A DNA stretch of 64,000 nt, taken from Bacteroidales bacterium (GTDB lineage Bacteria > Bacteroidota > Bacteroidia > Bacteroidales > Lentimicrobiaceae). Made by a program: the position numbers and the translations under genes. Below, piece by piece: positions 52,332-61,743 of this stretch. Location: assembly GCA_016709025.1 (NCBI GenBank), contig JADJEQ010000005.1, forward strand, positions 124,001-188,000. Reading direction: 5' to 3'. Numbering within the stretch: position 1 is the first letter of the stretch; each line of letters starts with the position of its first letter. The notes under the pieces were generated by a model, which was given only the letters and a program-made list of their open reading frames with translations, had not been told where the DNA came from and did not search any database.

Positions 52332-54461
52332 TTACTCAATTGTTCCGGCATGTGGACCTCCGGTTGCTTCGAAGTCACGGCTTGCTTTCAGGATGTTGTT
52401 GATGAAAAGGGTGAGATTTTTGATTTCGGCCAGTGTATTCAGGAAGAGGATGCTGTTGCGGGTTCCGGTTTCGTTGTTTTTGATTCTTCTGATCTGTTTT
52501 TTACGGGTTTCTTCTACAATACGCAGTATGTTACGCTGTCTTTCAAAAATGTACTCTATATCTTCAAAGTTTTTCTTCCTCAGAATCTCCAGTGTTTTTC
52601 CGAACAGCAATGAAATTTCAGCATTAAGCCTGGATATTTCTTCAACCTGCACCGGAATCAATGGCCTGTGGTTGTTTTCTACATGATCAAATGCCGGATT
52701 AACAATATATGCAATGCAGTGGTTAACCTCACGGAGGTAATCAACGGCCTGAACATAAAAATGGCCGGATTCAACCGAGTCTTCCTTTAAATTTATTAAG
52801 GTAGCATTGATATGCGTTTTCAGCCTCTTGGTATGTACATTCAGCGCATCAGAATCGCTTTTGGCACTATGCAGCAGCTTGCGGTCTTCATCAACCAGGC
52901 CCATGATGGTTTTATTGAAGATACCCAGGCTTTGTTCCACCACCTGCTGTATGGCCAGGGAACATTTTGTGATGATATTTTCAGTCGTTAATTCTGATGG
53001 GAAGAGGTCCATTTCGTCATTTACTTTCTTTGCGATGGCACGTCTGAGGTGTATGATGTGCGTCCTGTAGATGATCAGGCCGACAAGTACCATGAGCAGG
53101 ATTGTCGCAATCAGGCCACCGTAAAAAAGAATGATAGCGGCAAGCAGGGATACCGTAAATGCGGCCAGTGCTGTGAAAAACCATCCTCCAATCACAGACA
53201 GCACACCGGTAATTCTGTAAACTGCACTCTCACGTCCCCAGGCCCGATCGCTGAGTGAAGAACCCATGGCAACCATAAAAGTTACATAAGTTGTAGAAAG
53301 CGGCAATTTAAGGGATGTTCCGAAAGCGATCAACACACTGGCAACAACCAGATTCACACTTGCCCTGAGCATATCAAAAGCGGCACCTTCAGGCATTTGC
53401 CTGGTAGTTTCTTCGTCGGGAGCTTCAAACCTTTTCTCGAGCCATTCGCTCATTTTGTCAGGGATAAAACCACTGATGACCGAGGCCATGTTTCGGGTTC
53501 CTCTAACAATGTTGCGGGAGAGAATTGATGAGTTGAACCTTTCGTTGCCTTCGCCCTGCCTGCTGAGATCTACCGATGTTTCAATTACTGTCCGGGCTTT
53601 TTTTGATGTCCATAAGGTGAATGACATCACAAATCCGGCAATCAGGAGCATCCAGGTTTCTGTTTTTACGTCGTTGGCAAGGAGTACAATCAGTTTTAAT
53701 ACATTTAATTTAAACAGGAACATAAGTAATTGCAGCAGGATGGTCAATCCAATAAAGGTAGAAAGAAGAATTATTCCGGTATTGGATTCTATATAATTGA
53801 CAGCTGTTTCGGTCATAAAAGAGGCTCCTTTTGCTCCTTTTATCACAATAAAATAGATGATTCCGGTTATTGCCAAACCACCCCAGATTGCTGCGTAGTA
53901 TTTCAGGTTATGCCTGAGGTTAAAAGTGAAAATAATGCGGGTAATATACTGAATAATAGCCCCAAAGCTGAATGCAAGTGCCACGGAAACAAGGATTGCT
54001 GTTATAATGGCCAGGGCTTTGCCTGCATTAATATATTGTCCCAGGTCCTGCATTGTCTGATCAGAGCCGGTGATCTTTATAATTGCGATGGCAACTGAGG
54101 CTCCGAGAAGTTCAAAAACAATAGATACCGTGGTTGAAGTTGGTAACCCGAAAGTATTGAAAAGATCCAGCAGTATAACATCTGTGACCATTACTGCCAT
54201 AAAGATGATCAGAACTTCAGCATAGCTGAACTGGGCCGGAAAGAAAAGCCCTTTCCGCGCAATTTCCATCAACCCACTCGAAAAGGTCGCACCTACCAAT
54301 ACGCCAATACTCGCAACCAGCATAACCATCTTAAATGAAGTAGCCCTGGCGCCAACTGCAGAATTAAGAAAATTTACCGCATCATTGGTTACCCCTACAA
54401 TAAGGTCTGAAATGGCAAGTACAAATAGAATAATTACGAAAATAAGATAGATGCTGTCCAT
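52332..54461 (-). CDS. Inorganic phosphate transporter (PiT) with PhoU-like C-terminal domain
   Basis: The 709-aa protein has a PiT-type transport domain with about ten helices. The family signatures G-V-T-N-D-A-V-N-F-L-N-S-A (23-35) and P-T-S-T-T-V-S-I-V (105-113) are visible. The last roughly 230 residues form a soluble helical domain that looks PhoU-like. This long PiT with a regulatory tail is typical of Bacteroidota. Its promoter has three CTTAACA-type repeats. A Na/Pi cotransporter gene lies 88 bp upstream on the same strand. Confidence 0.9.
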   Translation of the reverse strand: MDSIYLIFVIILFVLAISDLIVGVTNDAVNFLNSAVGARATSFKMVMLVASIGVLVGATFSSGLMEIARKGLFFPAQFSYAEVLIIFMAVMVTDVILLDLFNTFGLPTSTTVSIVFELLGASVAIAIIKITGSDQTMQDLGQYINAGKALAIITAILVSVALAFSFGAIIQYITRIIFTFNLRHNLKYYAAIWGGLAITGIIYFIVIKGAKGASFMTETAVNYIESNTGIILLSTFIGLTILLQLLMFLFKLNVLKLIVLLANDVKTETWMLLIAGFVMSFTLWTSKKARTVIETSVDLSRQGEGNERFNSSILSRNIVRGTRNMASVISGFIPDKMSEWLEKRFEAPDEETTRQMPEGAAFDMLRASVNLVVASVLIAFGTSLKLPLSTTYVTFMVAMGSSLSDRAWGRESAVYRITGVLSVIGGWFFTALAAFTVSLLAAIILFYGGLIATILLMVLVGLIIYRTHIIHLRRAIAKKVNDEMDLFPSELTTENIITKCSLAIQQVVEQSLGIFNKTIMGLVDEDRKLLHSAKSDSDALNVHTKRLKTHINATLINLKEDSVESGHFYVQAVDYLREVNHCIAYIVNPAFDHVENNHRPLIPVQVEEISRLNAEISLLFGKTLEILRKKNFEDIEYIFERQRNILRIVEETRKKQIRRIKNNETGTRNSILFLNTLAEIKNLTLFINNILKASRDFEATGGPHAGTIE

Positions 54462-54486
54462 GATTAACTGTTAATTCATCGGTTTA

Positions 54487-54542
54487 CAAATTTACTTATC
54501 CTGTAGTTATCCGGTGTAAACTAATGTTAAGTTAATGTTAAG
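54487..54542 (-). promoter_or_regulatory. PiT promoter with Pho-box-like direct repeats
   Basis: The minus-strand -7 box TAAATTTG occupies 54487-54494. Upstream lie CTTAACA copies at 54542-54536 and 54531-54525 (TTAA between) and a variant GTTTACA at 54521-54515. Spacing is 7-N4-7-N3-7, and the nearest full copy ends 30 nt from the -7 box. It is probably an activator site for phosphate starvation. Confidence 0.65.
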
Positions 54543-54549
54543 TCGATAA

Positions 54550-56247
54550 TTACTTGACATTACTGGCAATGGCCTGGTTCACATTGATGATATGATCAGC
54601 AAGTTTTTCACACTGACTAACAATACCTGTGAAAAATGCAGCATGCTGGTAGGAATATTCACCGCGGTCTACTCTCTGGCTATTTTCAGATAGAAGCCTG
54701 TCGCGCAGTTCATTTATTTTAAGTTCGGTTTCTGATGCCTTTGCCAGGATCCCGGGTCTATAATCCTGCGCAAGGTTTAAGTTCATGGTTTCAAGTGCTT
54801 GTTTCAACAGATTAAACAAATCATTCAAATCGCTGCGCATTTCCTGGGTAAACCAGGCTTTTTCTGCGTTTTTGCGGTTTATCGTTCGTTCCATCTGAAT
54901 ACACTGATCGGCAATGCTTTCAATGTCATCGATGATTTTTAACATCGAACTGATTCTTCTTGAACCGGATTCCGTCAGATCCTGTTCAGCGGTTCTGGTC
55001 AGGTACTGGCGTATTTCAGCCTCCATTTCATCGGCTTTTTCTTCATATTTTAATATGCGTTTTTGAAGTTTCAGGTATTTATTTTCACGTTTTTCAATCA
55101 GGTATTCGGGGATCAGATTGAACATATTGGCGACATGTGTGCCGAATAAATGAATTTCTTCCCTGGCCTGTAACAATGACATCTCGCTCAATGTTAAATA
55201 ACCGGGGTTAATGTATTTGAGGCTGAAATTCTTTTTCTCATTGGGTTTTAACGGAATTATAAATTCGAGTAATTTTCTGTAGAGTGGAATAAAACCAGCA
55301 AACAACAAAGTGTTCAGAATGTTGAAACCGGAATGGAATACTGAAAGGCCAACCGGAACGGATACAACATTATCAAGTGGCGAAAATCCGGTAATGAAAG
55401 CAGCCGCATTTGCTGAAAGTTGCACAAAAAATGAAAAGAAAATAAGGACCCAGAATGTGCCAAAAACATTGAAAAGGGCATGACCCAGTGCAAGCCTCTT
55501 GGCTGACCGGTTTGCTACAATTGCCGCGATGTTGGCAGTTAAGGTAGTTCCGATATTTTCTCCAAGCACCATGGCGGTTGCATCTTCATAGGTGATCCAG
55601 CCATTATGGCACATAACCATGGTTAGTGCAATGGTAGCGCTTGAAGCGCGAACGATTACCGTTATAACAATCCCTGAGAGAGCGAATAACAAAACTGATC
55701 CGATGCCAAAATCCGACATGCCGGAAATCATGCTAAGTAATTGGGTATCGTTCGAAATATCCGGAAGGGAATTCTTTAAAAACTGAAGTCCTAGAAATAG
55801 TATGGCAAAACCGATCAGGAATTCACCAATAGATCTCCTGCTGGATGAGGGAAAAAAAAGAAATGGCAGTGTCAGACCCAGAATTGGCAAAAGAATTATA
55901 CTAAGATCAAAATTAAAACCGAAATAACTGACCAGCCAGGCGGTAATCGTAGTGCCAATATTTGCGCCCATCATCAGGCCCAACGCCTGGGTCAAGGTAA
56001 ATAATCCGGCATTGGTGAAACTTACCAACATCACGGTTACAGTGGTAGATGATTGAATTACAGCAGTAACCAGAAGACCGGAGAAGATGGCCCTTGTCCG
56101 GTTTGAAGCTATAAATGAGAAAATTCCACGCAAACTGTTTCCCCCGATCTTTTGCAGGGATTCGCTCATCAACTTCATCCCATAAAGGAAAAGCGTTAAT
56201 GATCCGAGTATCGTTAAGATCAGAACAGCATTATCGAAAAGAGACAT
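54550..56247 (-). CDS. Na/Pi cotransporter family protein (NptA-like) with PhoU-like tail
   Basis: The 565-aa protein has two inverted Na/Pi-cotransport repeats, each with the Q/S-S-T/A-T motif (Q-S-S-T-T-V-T-V-M at about 65-73 and R-A-S-S-A-T-I-A-L near 200). A PhoU-like helical domain follows (about 350-560). It imports phosphate with sodium. It ends 88 bp upstream of the PiT gene on the same strand. Its own -7 box (TACTTTTG, minus strand, 56281-56288) lacks the CTTAACA repeats, so it may be regulated differently. Confidence 0.9.
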   Translation of the reverse strand: MSLFDNAVLILTILGSLTLFLYGMKLMSESLQKIGGNSLRGIFSFIASNRTRAIFSGLLVTAVIQSSTTVTVMLVSFTNAGLFTLTQALGLMMGANIGTTITAWLVSYFGFNFDLSIILLPILGLTLPFLFFPSSSRRSIGEFLIGFAILFLGLQFLKNSLPDISNDTQLLSMISGMSDFGIGSVLLFALSGIVITVIVRASSATIALTMVMCHNGWITYEDATAMVLGENIGTTLTANIAAIVANRSAKRLALGHALFNVFGTFWVLIFFSFFVQLSANAAAFITGFSPLDNVVSVPVGLSVFHSGFNILNTLLFAGFIPLYRKLLEFIIPLKPNEKKNFSLKYINPGYLTLSEMSLLQAREEIHLFGTHVANMFNLIPEYLIEKRENKYLKLQKRILKYEEKADEMEAEIRQYLTRTAEQDLTESGSRRISSMLKIIDDIESIADQCIQMERTINRKNAEKAWFTQEMRSDLNDLFNLLKQALETMNLNLAQDYRPGILAKASETELKINELRDRLLSENSQRVDRGEYSYQHAAFFTGIVSQCEKLADHIINVNQAIASNVK

Positions 56248-56280
56248 CCGGCAGTTTAATTGGCATGGTTACAATTGCAA

Positions 56281-56288
56281 CAAAAGTA
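56281..56288 (-). promoter_or_regulatory. -7 box of the Na/Pi cotransporter gene
   Basis: The minus strand reads TACTTTTG, a full TAnnTTTG match, 33 bp upstream of the start. Confidence 0.45.
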
Positions 56289-56408
56289 GTCAGAAAGAGA
56301 CTGCCTTCAAAATATCAGCATTATTTTTAAAATGACTCGTGAAACCAAAGATGTTGTTTAAATTTGTGCAATGATTTTAAAGTTTAATGTTCATTCTCGG
56401 ATTTTAAA

Positions 56409-56465
56409 CTTAACAATTACTTAACATTGGGTGGAAAATTTTTGGACCTATCCACTATACATTTG
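56409..56465 (+). promoter_or_regulatory. DUF47-PiT promoter with Pho-box-like direct repeats
   Basis: CTTAACA occurs at 56409-56415 and 56420-56426 with a 4-bp AT spacer (atta). The -7 box TACATTTG is at 56458-56465, 31 nt after the second repeat. This matches the repeat pair and distance at the other PiT promoter. Confidence 0.65.
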
Positions 56466-56532
56466 CAGCACTTTTAAAAACCTGTTTCCTTCAAAGGGTT
56501 TGATAAATTCCTCAATTTTTAATTAAGCTACT

Positions 56533-57180
56533 ATGAAACTTGACAAGATCTTTCAATTCCTGGTCCCTAAAGACAAAAAGTTTTTTCCACTCTTTTCTGA
56601 AGCTTCTGCAAACCTGGTTAATTGCAGCCTGGAGTTTCAGAAGTTATTAAATACCAAAGATGAAGATCAACGTAATGAATACGTTAAAAATGTCAAGAAA
56701 TTTGAAAAAATAGGGGATAAGATCACAGTTACGATTTACGATGAACTGAATTCGACATTTATCACCCCGTTTGACCGGGAGGACATACAGAAACTTGCAA
56801 ACCGCATCGACAATGTTGTTGATCTGGTAAATACTTCTGCCAAAAGGATTCAATTATACAAGTTGTACGAGATTCCACCTGTTTTCCATCAAATGGCTGC
56901 GTTGGTTTGTGAAGCATCCAAAGAGATAGATGCAGTGGTAAAGGGTCTGAATAAGATTAATGACATTGGCAAATACAAAAATCATTGCATCAGGATTGGT
57001 GAACTTGAGAATGAGTCAGATGATCTCAATTTTTCATATTTATCTGAGATATTTGATCATGAAACCAATGCAATAAATCTTATTAAAAAACGCGATGTGC
57101 TTAATTCACTTGAGAAGGCGATGGATCGTTGTGAAGATGTGGCAGATATTCTGAATACCATCCTGGTCAAATACGCCTAA
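56533..57180 (+). CDS. DUF47 (PhoU-like) accessory protein
   Basis: The 215-aa all-helical protein has the DUF47/PhoU_div pattern: F-F-P-L-F (17-21), E-K-I-G-D-K-I-T (about 55-62), F-I-T-P-F-D-R-E-D-I-Q (71-81) and E-K-A-M-D-R-C-E-D-V-A-D (about 195-206). Such proteins accompany PiT transporters and probably regulate them in the cytosol. The PiT gene follows 11 bp later, so the pair forms an operon, headed by a promoter with Pho-box-like repeats. Confidence 0.92.
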   Translation: MKLDKIFQFLVPKDKKFFPLFSEASANLVNCSLEFQKLLNTKDEDQRNEYVKNVKKFEKIGDKITVTIYDELNSTFITPFDREDIQKLANRIDNVVDLVNTSAKRIQLYKLYEIPPVFHQMAALVCEASKEIDAVVKGLNKINDIGKYKNHCIRIGELENESDDLNFSYLSEIFDHETNAINLIKKRDVLNSLEKAMDRCEDVADILNTILVKYA

Positions 57181-57191
57181 TTTTCCAACCT

Positions 57192-58238
57192 ATGGAATTT
57201 AATTTCATCTTACTTCTGGTAATCATAGTACTGGCGTTTGGTTTCGACCTGATCAATGGTTTTCACGATGCTGCAAACTCGATAGCAACAGTTGTTTCCA
57301 CCAAGGTTCTAACACCTTTTCAGGCAGTTCTCTGGGCTGCATTTTTTAATTTTCTGGCATACCTGGTTTTCAATCTTCATGTTGCAGACACGATTGCCAA
57401 AACGGTGGATACAAGTGCAATTACCCTGAATGTAATTCTGGCCGGAATCGTGGCTTCCATCATCTGGAATCTTTTAACCTGGTATCTTGGCATACCATCC
57501 AGCTCATCTCATACCCTTGTTGGTGGCTTTGCAGGGGCGGCCATTGCCCATACCGGAGGCCTGGATGTTGTTCATACAGGAAAAGTTTTAAAAATAGTTG
57601 CCTTTATCTTTCTGGCGCCCCTATTCGGGATGATCATGTCATATTTCTTATCAATCATTATCCTTCACATTACGCGGTGGGGCAATCCGGCAAAACTACA
57701 TAAGTGGTTCAAAAGTCTTCAATTGCTATCTTCGGCACTTTTCAGTCTGGGGCATGGTGGAAACGATGCCCAGAAAGTAATGGGAATAATAGCAGCAGCC
57801 CTGATGGTATATTTCAATGGTGTTGATCCGGCGATGATTCCACATTGGGCCCAGATTGAAACCGTGGATGGGAAAATTCAGGATATTCCGCATTGGATAA
57901 TTCTGGGCTGTTATACTGCCATCAGTGCCGGAACCCTTATGGGTGGCTGGCGTATTGTAAAAACGATGGGTACCAAGATAACCAAGATCACACCTTTTGA
58001 AGGCGTTGCAGCCGAGGGAGCCGGAGCACTCCTGTTATTCGGGACAGAAGCCTTCGGAATTCCGGTAAGTACCACACACACAATAACCGGTGCCATCATG
58101 GGGGTAGGACTTACCAAGCGCGTAAGTGCTGTCAGGTGGGGGATTACCATCAACCTGCTCTGGGCATGGATACTTACAATCCCTGTTTCCATGGTGCTCG
58201 CCGCCCTTGTTTATTACCTGCTGGGCATCTTTATTTAG
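57192..58238 (+). CDS. Inorganic phosphate transporter (PiT), short form
   Basis: The 348-aa protein is a PiT-family low-affinity phosphate transporter with about ten helices. The family repeats are visible as G-F-H-D-A-A-N-S-I-A-T (about 23-33), P-S-S-S-H-T-L (103-109) and a second-half G-H-G-G-N-D-A-Q-K (about 189-197) and P-V-S-T-T-H-T (about 292-298). It lacks the PhoU-like tail of the 709-aa relative at 52332-54461; the DUF47 protein encoded just upstream supplies that role separately. Confidence 0.95.
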   Translation: MEFNFILLLVIIVLAFGFDLINGFHDAANSIATVVSTKVLTPFQAVLWAAFFNFLAYLVFNLHVADTIAKTVDTSAITLNVILAGIVASIIWNLLTWYLGIPSSSSHTLVGGFAGAAIAHTGGLDVVHTGKVLKIVAFIFLAPLFGMIMSYFLSIIILHITRWGNPAKLHKWFKSLQLLSSALFSLGHGGNDAQKVMGIIAAALMVYFNGVDPAMIPHWAQIETVDGKIQDIPHWIILGCYTAISAGTLMGGWRIVKTMGTKITKITPFEGVAAEGAGALLLFGTEAFGIPVSTTHTITGAIMGVGLTKRVSAVRWGITINLLWAWILTIPVSMVLAALVYYLLGIFI

Positions 58239-58310
58239 TCACAGTTAATCAGCGAATTCATTGACTTTCGATTCGTTGATTTTTTCATTTCTCTATTGCT
58301 CTCTTATAAG

Positions 58311-58342
58311 TTGTCGCTGCTATGATAATAGCACTACCTTTG
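58311..58342 (+). promoter_or_regulatory. Promoter of the DEAD-box helicase gene
   Basis: TTG at 58311-58313 and TACCTTTG at 58335-58342 are 21 bp apart, a good match to TTTG-N19-21-TAnnTTTG. The helicase ATG is 17 bp further on, giving a short leader. Confidence 0.6.
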
Positions 58343-58359
58343 CATGCTAAATACCAAAC

Positions 58360-59665
58360 ATGTATAAATCTTACCTCGACCGCCTGGGAATCAGCCAGTT
58401 GAAGCCCATGCAGGAAGCTGCAATAAACACCATTCAACAGGGTAAAGATGTAGTCATTTTGTCGCCGACAGGTTCAGGCAAAACGTTGGCATTTCTTCTG
58501 CCAATCCTGAAAATGATTGAAATTGACAGAAATGGTGTTCAGGTATTGATTCTTACCCCTTCACGCGAACTTGCCCTTCAGATAGAGCAGGTTTTCAGGC
58601 AGCTGCAAAGTGGTTTTAAGGTCAATAGCTGTTACGGTGGACATCCTGTATCAACAGAACGTAACAACCTGAAGGAACCTCCTGTTTTGCTGGTTGGCAC
58701 ACCCGGCCGCATTGCTGATCATATCAGGCGGGGAAACTTTGATGCATCCACTGTACAGACCATCATACTGGATGAATTTGATAAATCGCTGGAACTTGGG
58801 TTTCAAAAAGAGATGGAATTCATTGCCGGGAAGCTGCAAAGTGTTAAAACCCGCATCCTCACATCGGCAACCAGTTTGCCGGAGATGCCTGACTTTACAG
58901 GTATTTTAAATCCTGTAATCCTCGATTTCACGCAGGATACCAGCCCTTCGCAATTGAAGCTACAGGCTGTCAGGGCGACCGGTACTGACAAGCTGGAAGC
59001 CCTTGTTTAGTCTTATTTGCCATCTTCAGAATGAAGCATGCCTTATTTTCTGTAATCACCGTGAAGCTGTTGAACGCATCAGTGGTTTACTGTCGGAAAA
59101 AGGCATTACCCATGGTACTTACCACGGTGGGCTGGAGCAGGAAGACAGGGAAATGGCCCTGATCCGTTTCCGCAATGGCACACATCACATACTGCTGACT
59201 ACTGATCTCGCTTCCAGAGGTCTTGATATTCCTGAGATCAGACATGTAATTCATTATCAGTTTCCTGCTACTGAAATCTCCTGGACACACCGCAATGGAC
59301 GCACTGCCAGAATGCATGCTTCAGGTACTGCCTGGCTGGTAATGGCTGAGGATGATTTTATTCCTTCATTTATCCGCACAGAACCCCTGTTTGTTGAGTT
59401 GAAAGGAAAAACTGTGCTGCCCGAGGCCTCTCAATGGGAAACCATATATATTGGTGTCGGGAAAAAGGATAAAATCAGTAAGAGTGATGTCGCTGGTTTT
59501 CTGATTCAAAAAGGAATGCTTGACAAGGATGAACTTGGAAGGATAGAAATCCTTGATTTTGCTTCCTTTGCAGCGGTTAAGCAACATAAAGTCGCATCAA
59601 TGCTTCAACTTGTATCAAAAGAACAGATCAAGAAGAAGAACACTAAAATTGATATAGCAAGGTAA
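58360..59665 (+). pseudogene. DEAD-box RNA helicase split by a +1 shift (DbpA-like)
   Basis: Two overlapping frames encode one helicase. The first (58360-59010) holds the Q motif, Walker A S-P-T-G-S-G-K-T, the D-E-F-D box and S-A-T, then stops at tag after D-K-L-E-A-L-V. The second (59003-59665) starts exactly where the first ends (F-S-L-I-C-H) and holds the helicase C domain (S-R-G-L-D-I-P, H-R-N-G-R-T-A-R) and a DbpA-like RNA-binding C-terminus. A single +1 shift at cttgtttag joins them. It may be a real broken gene, a sequencing error at the ttt run or, less likely, programmed frameshifting. Confidence 0.85.
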
Positions 59666-59690
59666 AAAAAAGCCACCGGATGAAGGTGGC
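59663..59690 (-). terminator. Terminator of the FabH-like gene
   Basis: On the minus strand gccacc (59690-59685) pairs with ggtggc (59677-59672) around a 7-nt loop, followed by a run of T residues. It stops the leftward ketosynthase transcript and overlaps the 3' end of the helicase. Confidence 0.7.
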
Positions 59691-59735
59691 AAGGGTGTTT
59701 GTGGCTGGATGATTCCGAACGAAATCTAAAGCTTG

Positions 59736-60815
59736 TTAAGGCATTTTATAGACCACCGCATTTACATGCATTCCTGCACCAACCGATGCAAAAACAAAGT
59801 GATCTCCCGGGTTGAGCGGATGGTTATCAACCTTTTTGTTTACAATAAGATCGAAGAGGATGGGCAAAGTAGCAACCGAATTGTTGCCAAGCCATGAAAT
59901 GGTCATTGGCATCGAAAATTCAGGGCGGTCTTTAATGCCATACAACTCGTAAAGGCGGTTAACAATGGCGTCGTCCATTTTTTCATTGGCCTGATGAATG
60001 AGTATCCTTTCGATATCGGTGATGGGCAGTCCGCTTTTATCAATTGCCATTTTGATTGCCGCTGGAACTGTTTTCAGTGCATATTCGTAAAGCTTCCGGC
60101 CGTTCATTTTCAGGTAAAGTTCATCACTTTTTTCAGGATTGAAAGATTTGCCCATTTGCAGGAGGAAAACCTGTTCAGCAGTATCGGTGCGTGTTACATG
60201 GGTGAGAATGCCAACCGGCACTTCACTTTCAACGGCACTGACAACCACAGCGCCAGCCCCGTCTGAATAGATCATGCTGTCGCGGTCGTGCGGGTCGCTG
60301 ACACGTGAAAGTGTTTCAGAACCGATTACCAGAATATTTTTAGCATCACCGGATTTGATATAATAATTGGCCTGAATCAAGGCCTGAAGCCAGCCCGGAC
60401 ATCCAAAGGGAACATCATTGGCTACGGTAAAAGGATTAAGAATTCCAAGTTTGTATTTAACGCGGGACGCCAGAGCCGGAACAATATCAACTCTTGTATC
60501 GCCATATTTTACATCACCAAAATTATGCGCAAAAATTATATAATCAAGCGTCTCCTTATCAATTCCTGCATCCTGAATGGCTTTTTCAGCTGCAAAAGTG
60601 GCAATATCAGAGTTCACATACTCGTCTTCGATATAACGGCGTTCATCTATTCCCGTTATCTGTTGAAATTTTGAGATGATTTCTTCATTTGCCCTTTTAA
60701 TAGGTTCTCCGTTTGATTCCAGGAAGGAATGGGTGAGAAAATCATTGTTTTTGACCACCTTCGTTGGAAGGTAACTCCCTGTTCCTGTTATTACTGAGTA
60801 TATTTGTTTTTGCAT
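59736..60815 (-). CDS. 3-oxoacyl-ACP synthase III family protein (FabH-like)
   Basis: The 359-aa thiolase-fold condensing enzyme has the Cys-His-Asn triad: Cys139 (V-P-F-G-C-P-G), His274 (I-H-Q-A-N-E-K) and Asn311 or Asn312 (G-N-N-S-V). It probably condenses an acyl-CoA or acyl-ACP with malonyl-ACP, or makes a related beta-keto product. It is longer and more divergent than housekeeping FabH (about 320 residues), so a specialised function is possible. It is a single gene with its own terminator. Confidence 0.85.
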   Translation of the reverse strand: MQKQIYSVITGTGSYLPTKVVKNNDFLTHSFLESNGEPIKRANEEIISKFQQITGIDERRYIEDEYVNSDIATFAAEKAIQDAGIDKETLDYIIFAHNFGDVKYGDTRVDIVPALASRVKYKLGILNPFTVANDVPFGCPGWLQALIQANYYIKSGDAKNILVIGSETLSRVSDPHDRDSMIYSDGAGAVVVSAVESEVPVGILTHVTRTDTAEQVFLLQMGKSFNPEKSDELYLKMNGRKLYEYALKTVPAAIKMAIDKSGLPITDIERILIHQANEKMDDAIVNRLYELYGIKDRPEFSMPMTISWLGNNSVATLPILFDLIVNKKVDNHPLNPGDHFVFASVGAGMHVNAVVYKMP

Positions 60816-61026
60816 TTCTTAAGTCTGTGTTTCACAAAAAAAATGGTTTATCCTTGCTAAGAAGCCTGATAAACCCTGGTTTGAAATTGTAAATTGATAA
60901 TCAAAAAGCTGATCTTTTAGAAGTGCAAAAATAAGCTATTTACTTATTGGCAATACAATTTCACCCCTGAAATTGCCTGACTAATTAATAAAATACTGGT
61001 AAATAATAGGTTAAATAGAAAAAAAA

Positions 61027-61587
61027 TTAATATTTTATAATATCAGGAAAATCATCATAGGGTGTGCCATGGGTTCGCTCATACAATTCCACTCCATAAT
61101 GTATGCATTGATGTGATTCTTCAAGCCTGAGAAATGAAGGATTCAGGTCGCTGGTTCCGAGCCTGATCCGGTCGAGGGCATCTGCGTCTTTCAGAATCGC
61201 AACAGTGAGCCAGTCAGGATCCTGTTTGGGCAATTCTGTATTGGTTGAATGGAGTGTTACAGCTTTCCCGATAATCAGCAATTCATTTTCCGTAGCTCCG
61301 TTTTTTAGAAAAAGTTCCCGGTAAACAGGTAATTTGAAATTGGCTGAATCCGCTCCATGCTGTGTGCAATAGCCGTCATGTTTCCTCGACATATCGTGGA
61401 TATATGCAGCATAGAATGCCAGTCTGGCTTCTTTGATCGCCTCTTTCATCAATCCCAGCCTTAAAGTATGAAGCATCACCCTGTATGTATGCAGAATTCC
61501 ATGCAATCTGCTGGGGTGGTCAAACTGGCTTTCGTTGAGATTGAAGTCAGTAAAATTGAGGTTATATATTTTGTAGGTTGAATCCAT
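61027..61587 (-). CDS. HD-domain phosphohydrolase-like protein
   Basis: From the ATG at 61587 (M-D-S-T-Y-K) the protein has 186 residues. It has the HD-type metal pattern: H-G-I-L-H-T-Y-R-V (about 29-37), I-H-D-M-S-R-K-H-D (about 63-71), T-L-H-S-T-N and D-A-D-A-L-D-R. The longer ORF start (61683) would add 32 residues read through low-complexity repeat DNA and is rejected. HD proteins hydrolyse phosphoester bonds in nucleotides or signalling molecules; no substrate can be assigned. Confidence 0.75.
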   Translation of the reverse strand: MDSTYKIYNLNFTDFNLNESQFDHPSRLHGILHTYRVMLHTLRLGLMKEAIKEARLAFYAAYIHDMSRKHDGYCTQHGADSANFKLPVYRELFLKNGATENELLIIGKAVTLHSTNTELPKQDPDWLTVAILKDADALDRIRLGTSDLNPSFLRLEESHQCIHYGVELYERTHGTPYDDFPDIIKY

Positions 61588-61626
61588 ATTAATACTCTTC
61601 AGTGAAGTAACATGCCCTGTGCCAGG

Positions 61627-61743
61627 CAGGGACGAGGGACGGGAAGAAGGGACGAGGGACGGTGCCTCAGTTTTCAATTCCATGCTCCATGCCCTGAGCT
61701 CTGCGCTCTGTGCCCTGCGCCCTGTGCCCTGTGCCCTGCGCCA
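61627..61743. repeat. Low-complexity repeats between HD-domain and MarC genes
   Basis: Variants of gggacga(g) recur at about 61628-61662, and a 7-bp ccctgcg or ccctgtg unit repeats at about 61692-61741. It is another simple tandem tract beside a gene start, as at 5045-5176 and 9505-9757. Confidence 0.75.

Noticed and set aside
56313..56400. Pho-type repeats for the Na/Pi cotransporter gene
   Set aside because: The region upstream of its -7 box holds no CTTAACA copy at the expected distance.
58360..59665. Two independent helicase-related genes
   Set aside because: The second frame begins exactly where the first stops and the motifs continue in order, so this is one gene with a shift.
61588..61683. 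32-residue extension of the HD-domain protein
   Set aside because: It is translated from simple repeat DNA; the ATG at 61587 starts ordinary sequence.
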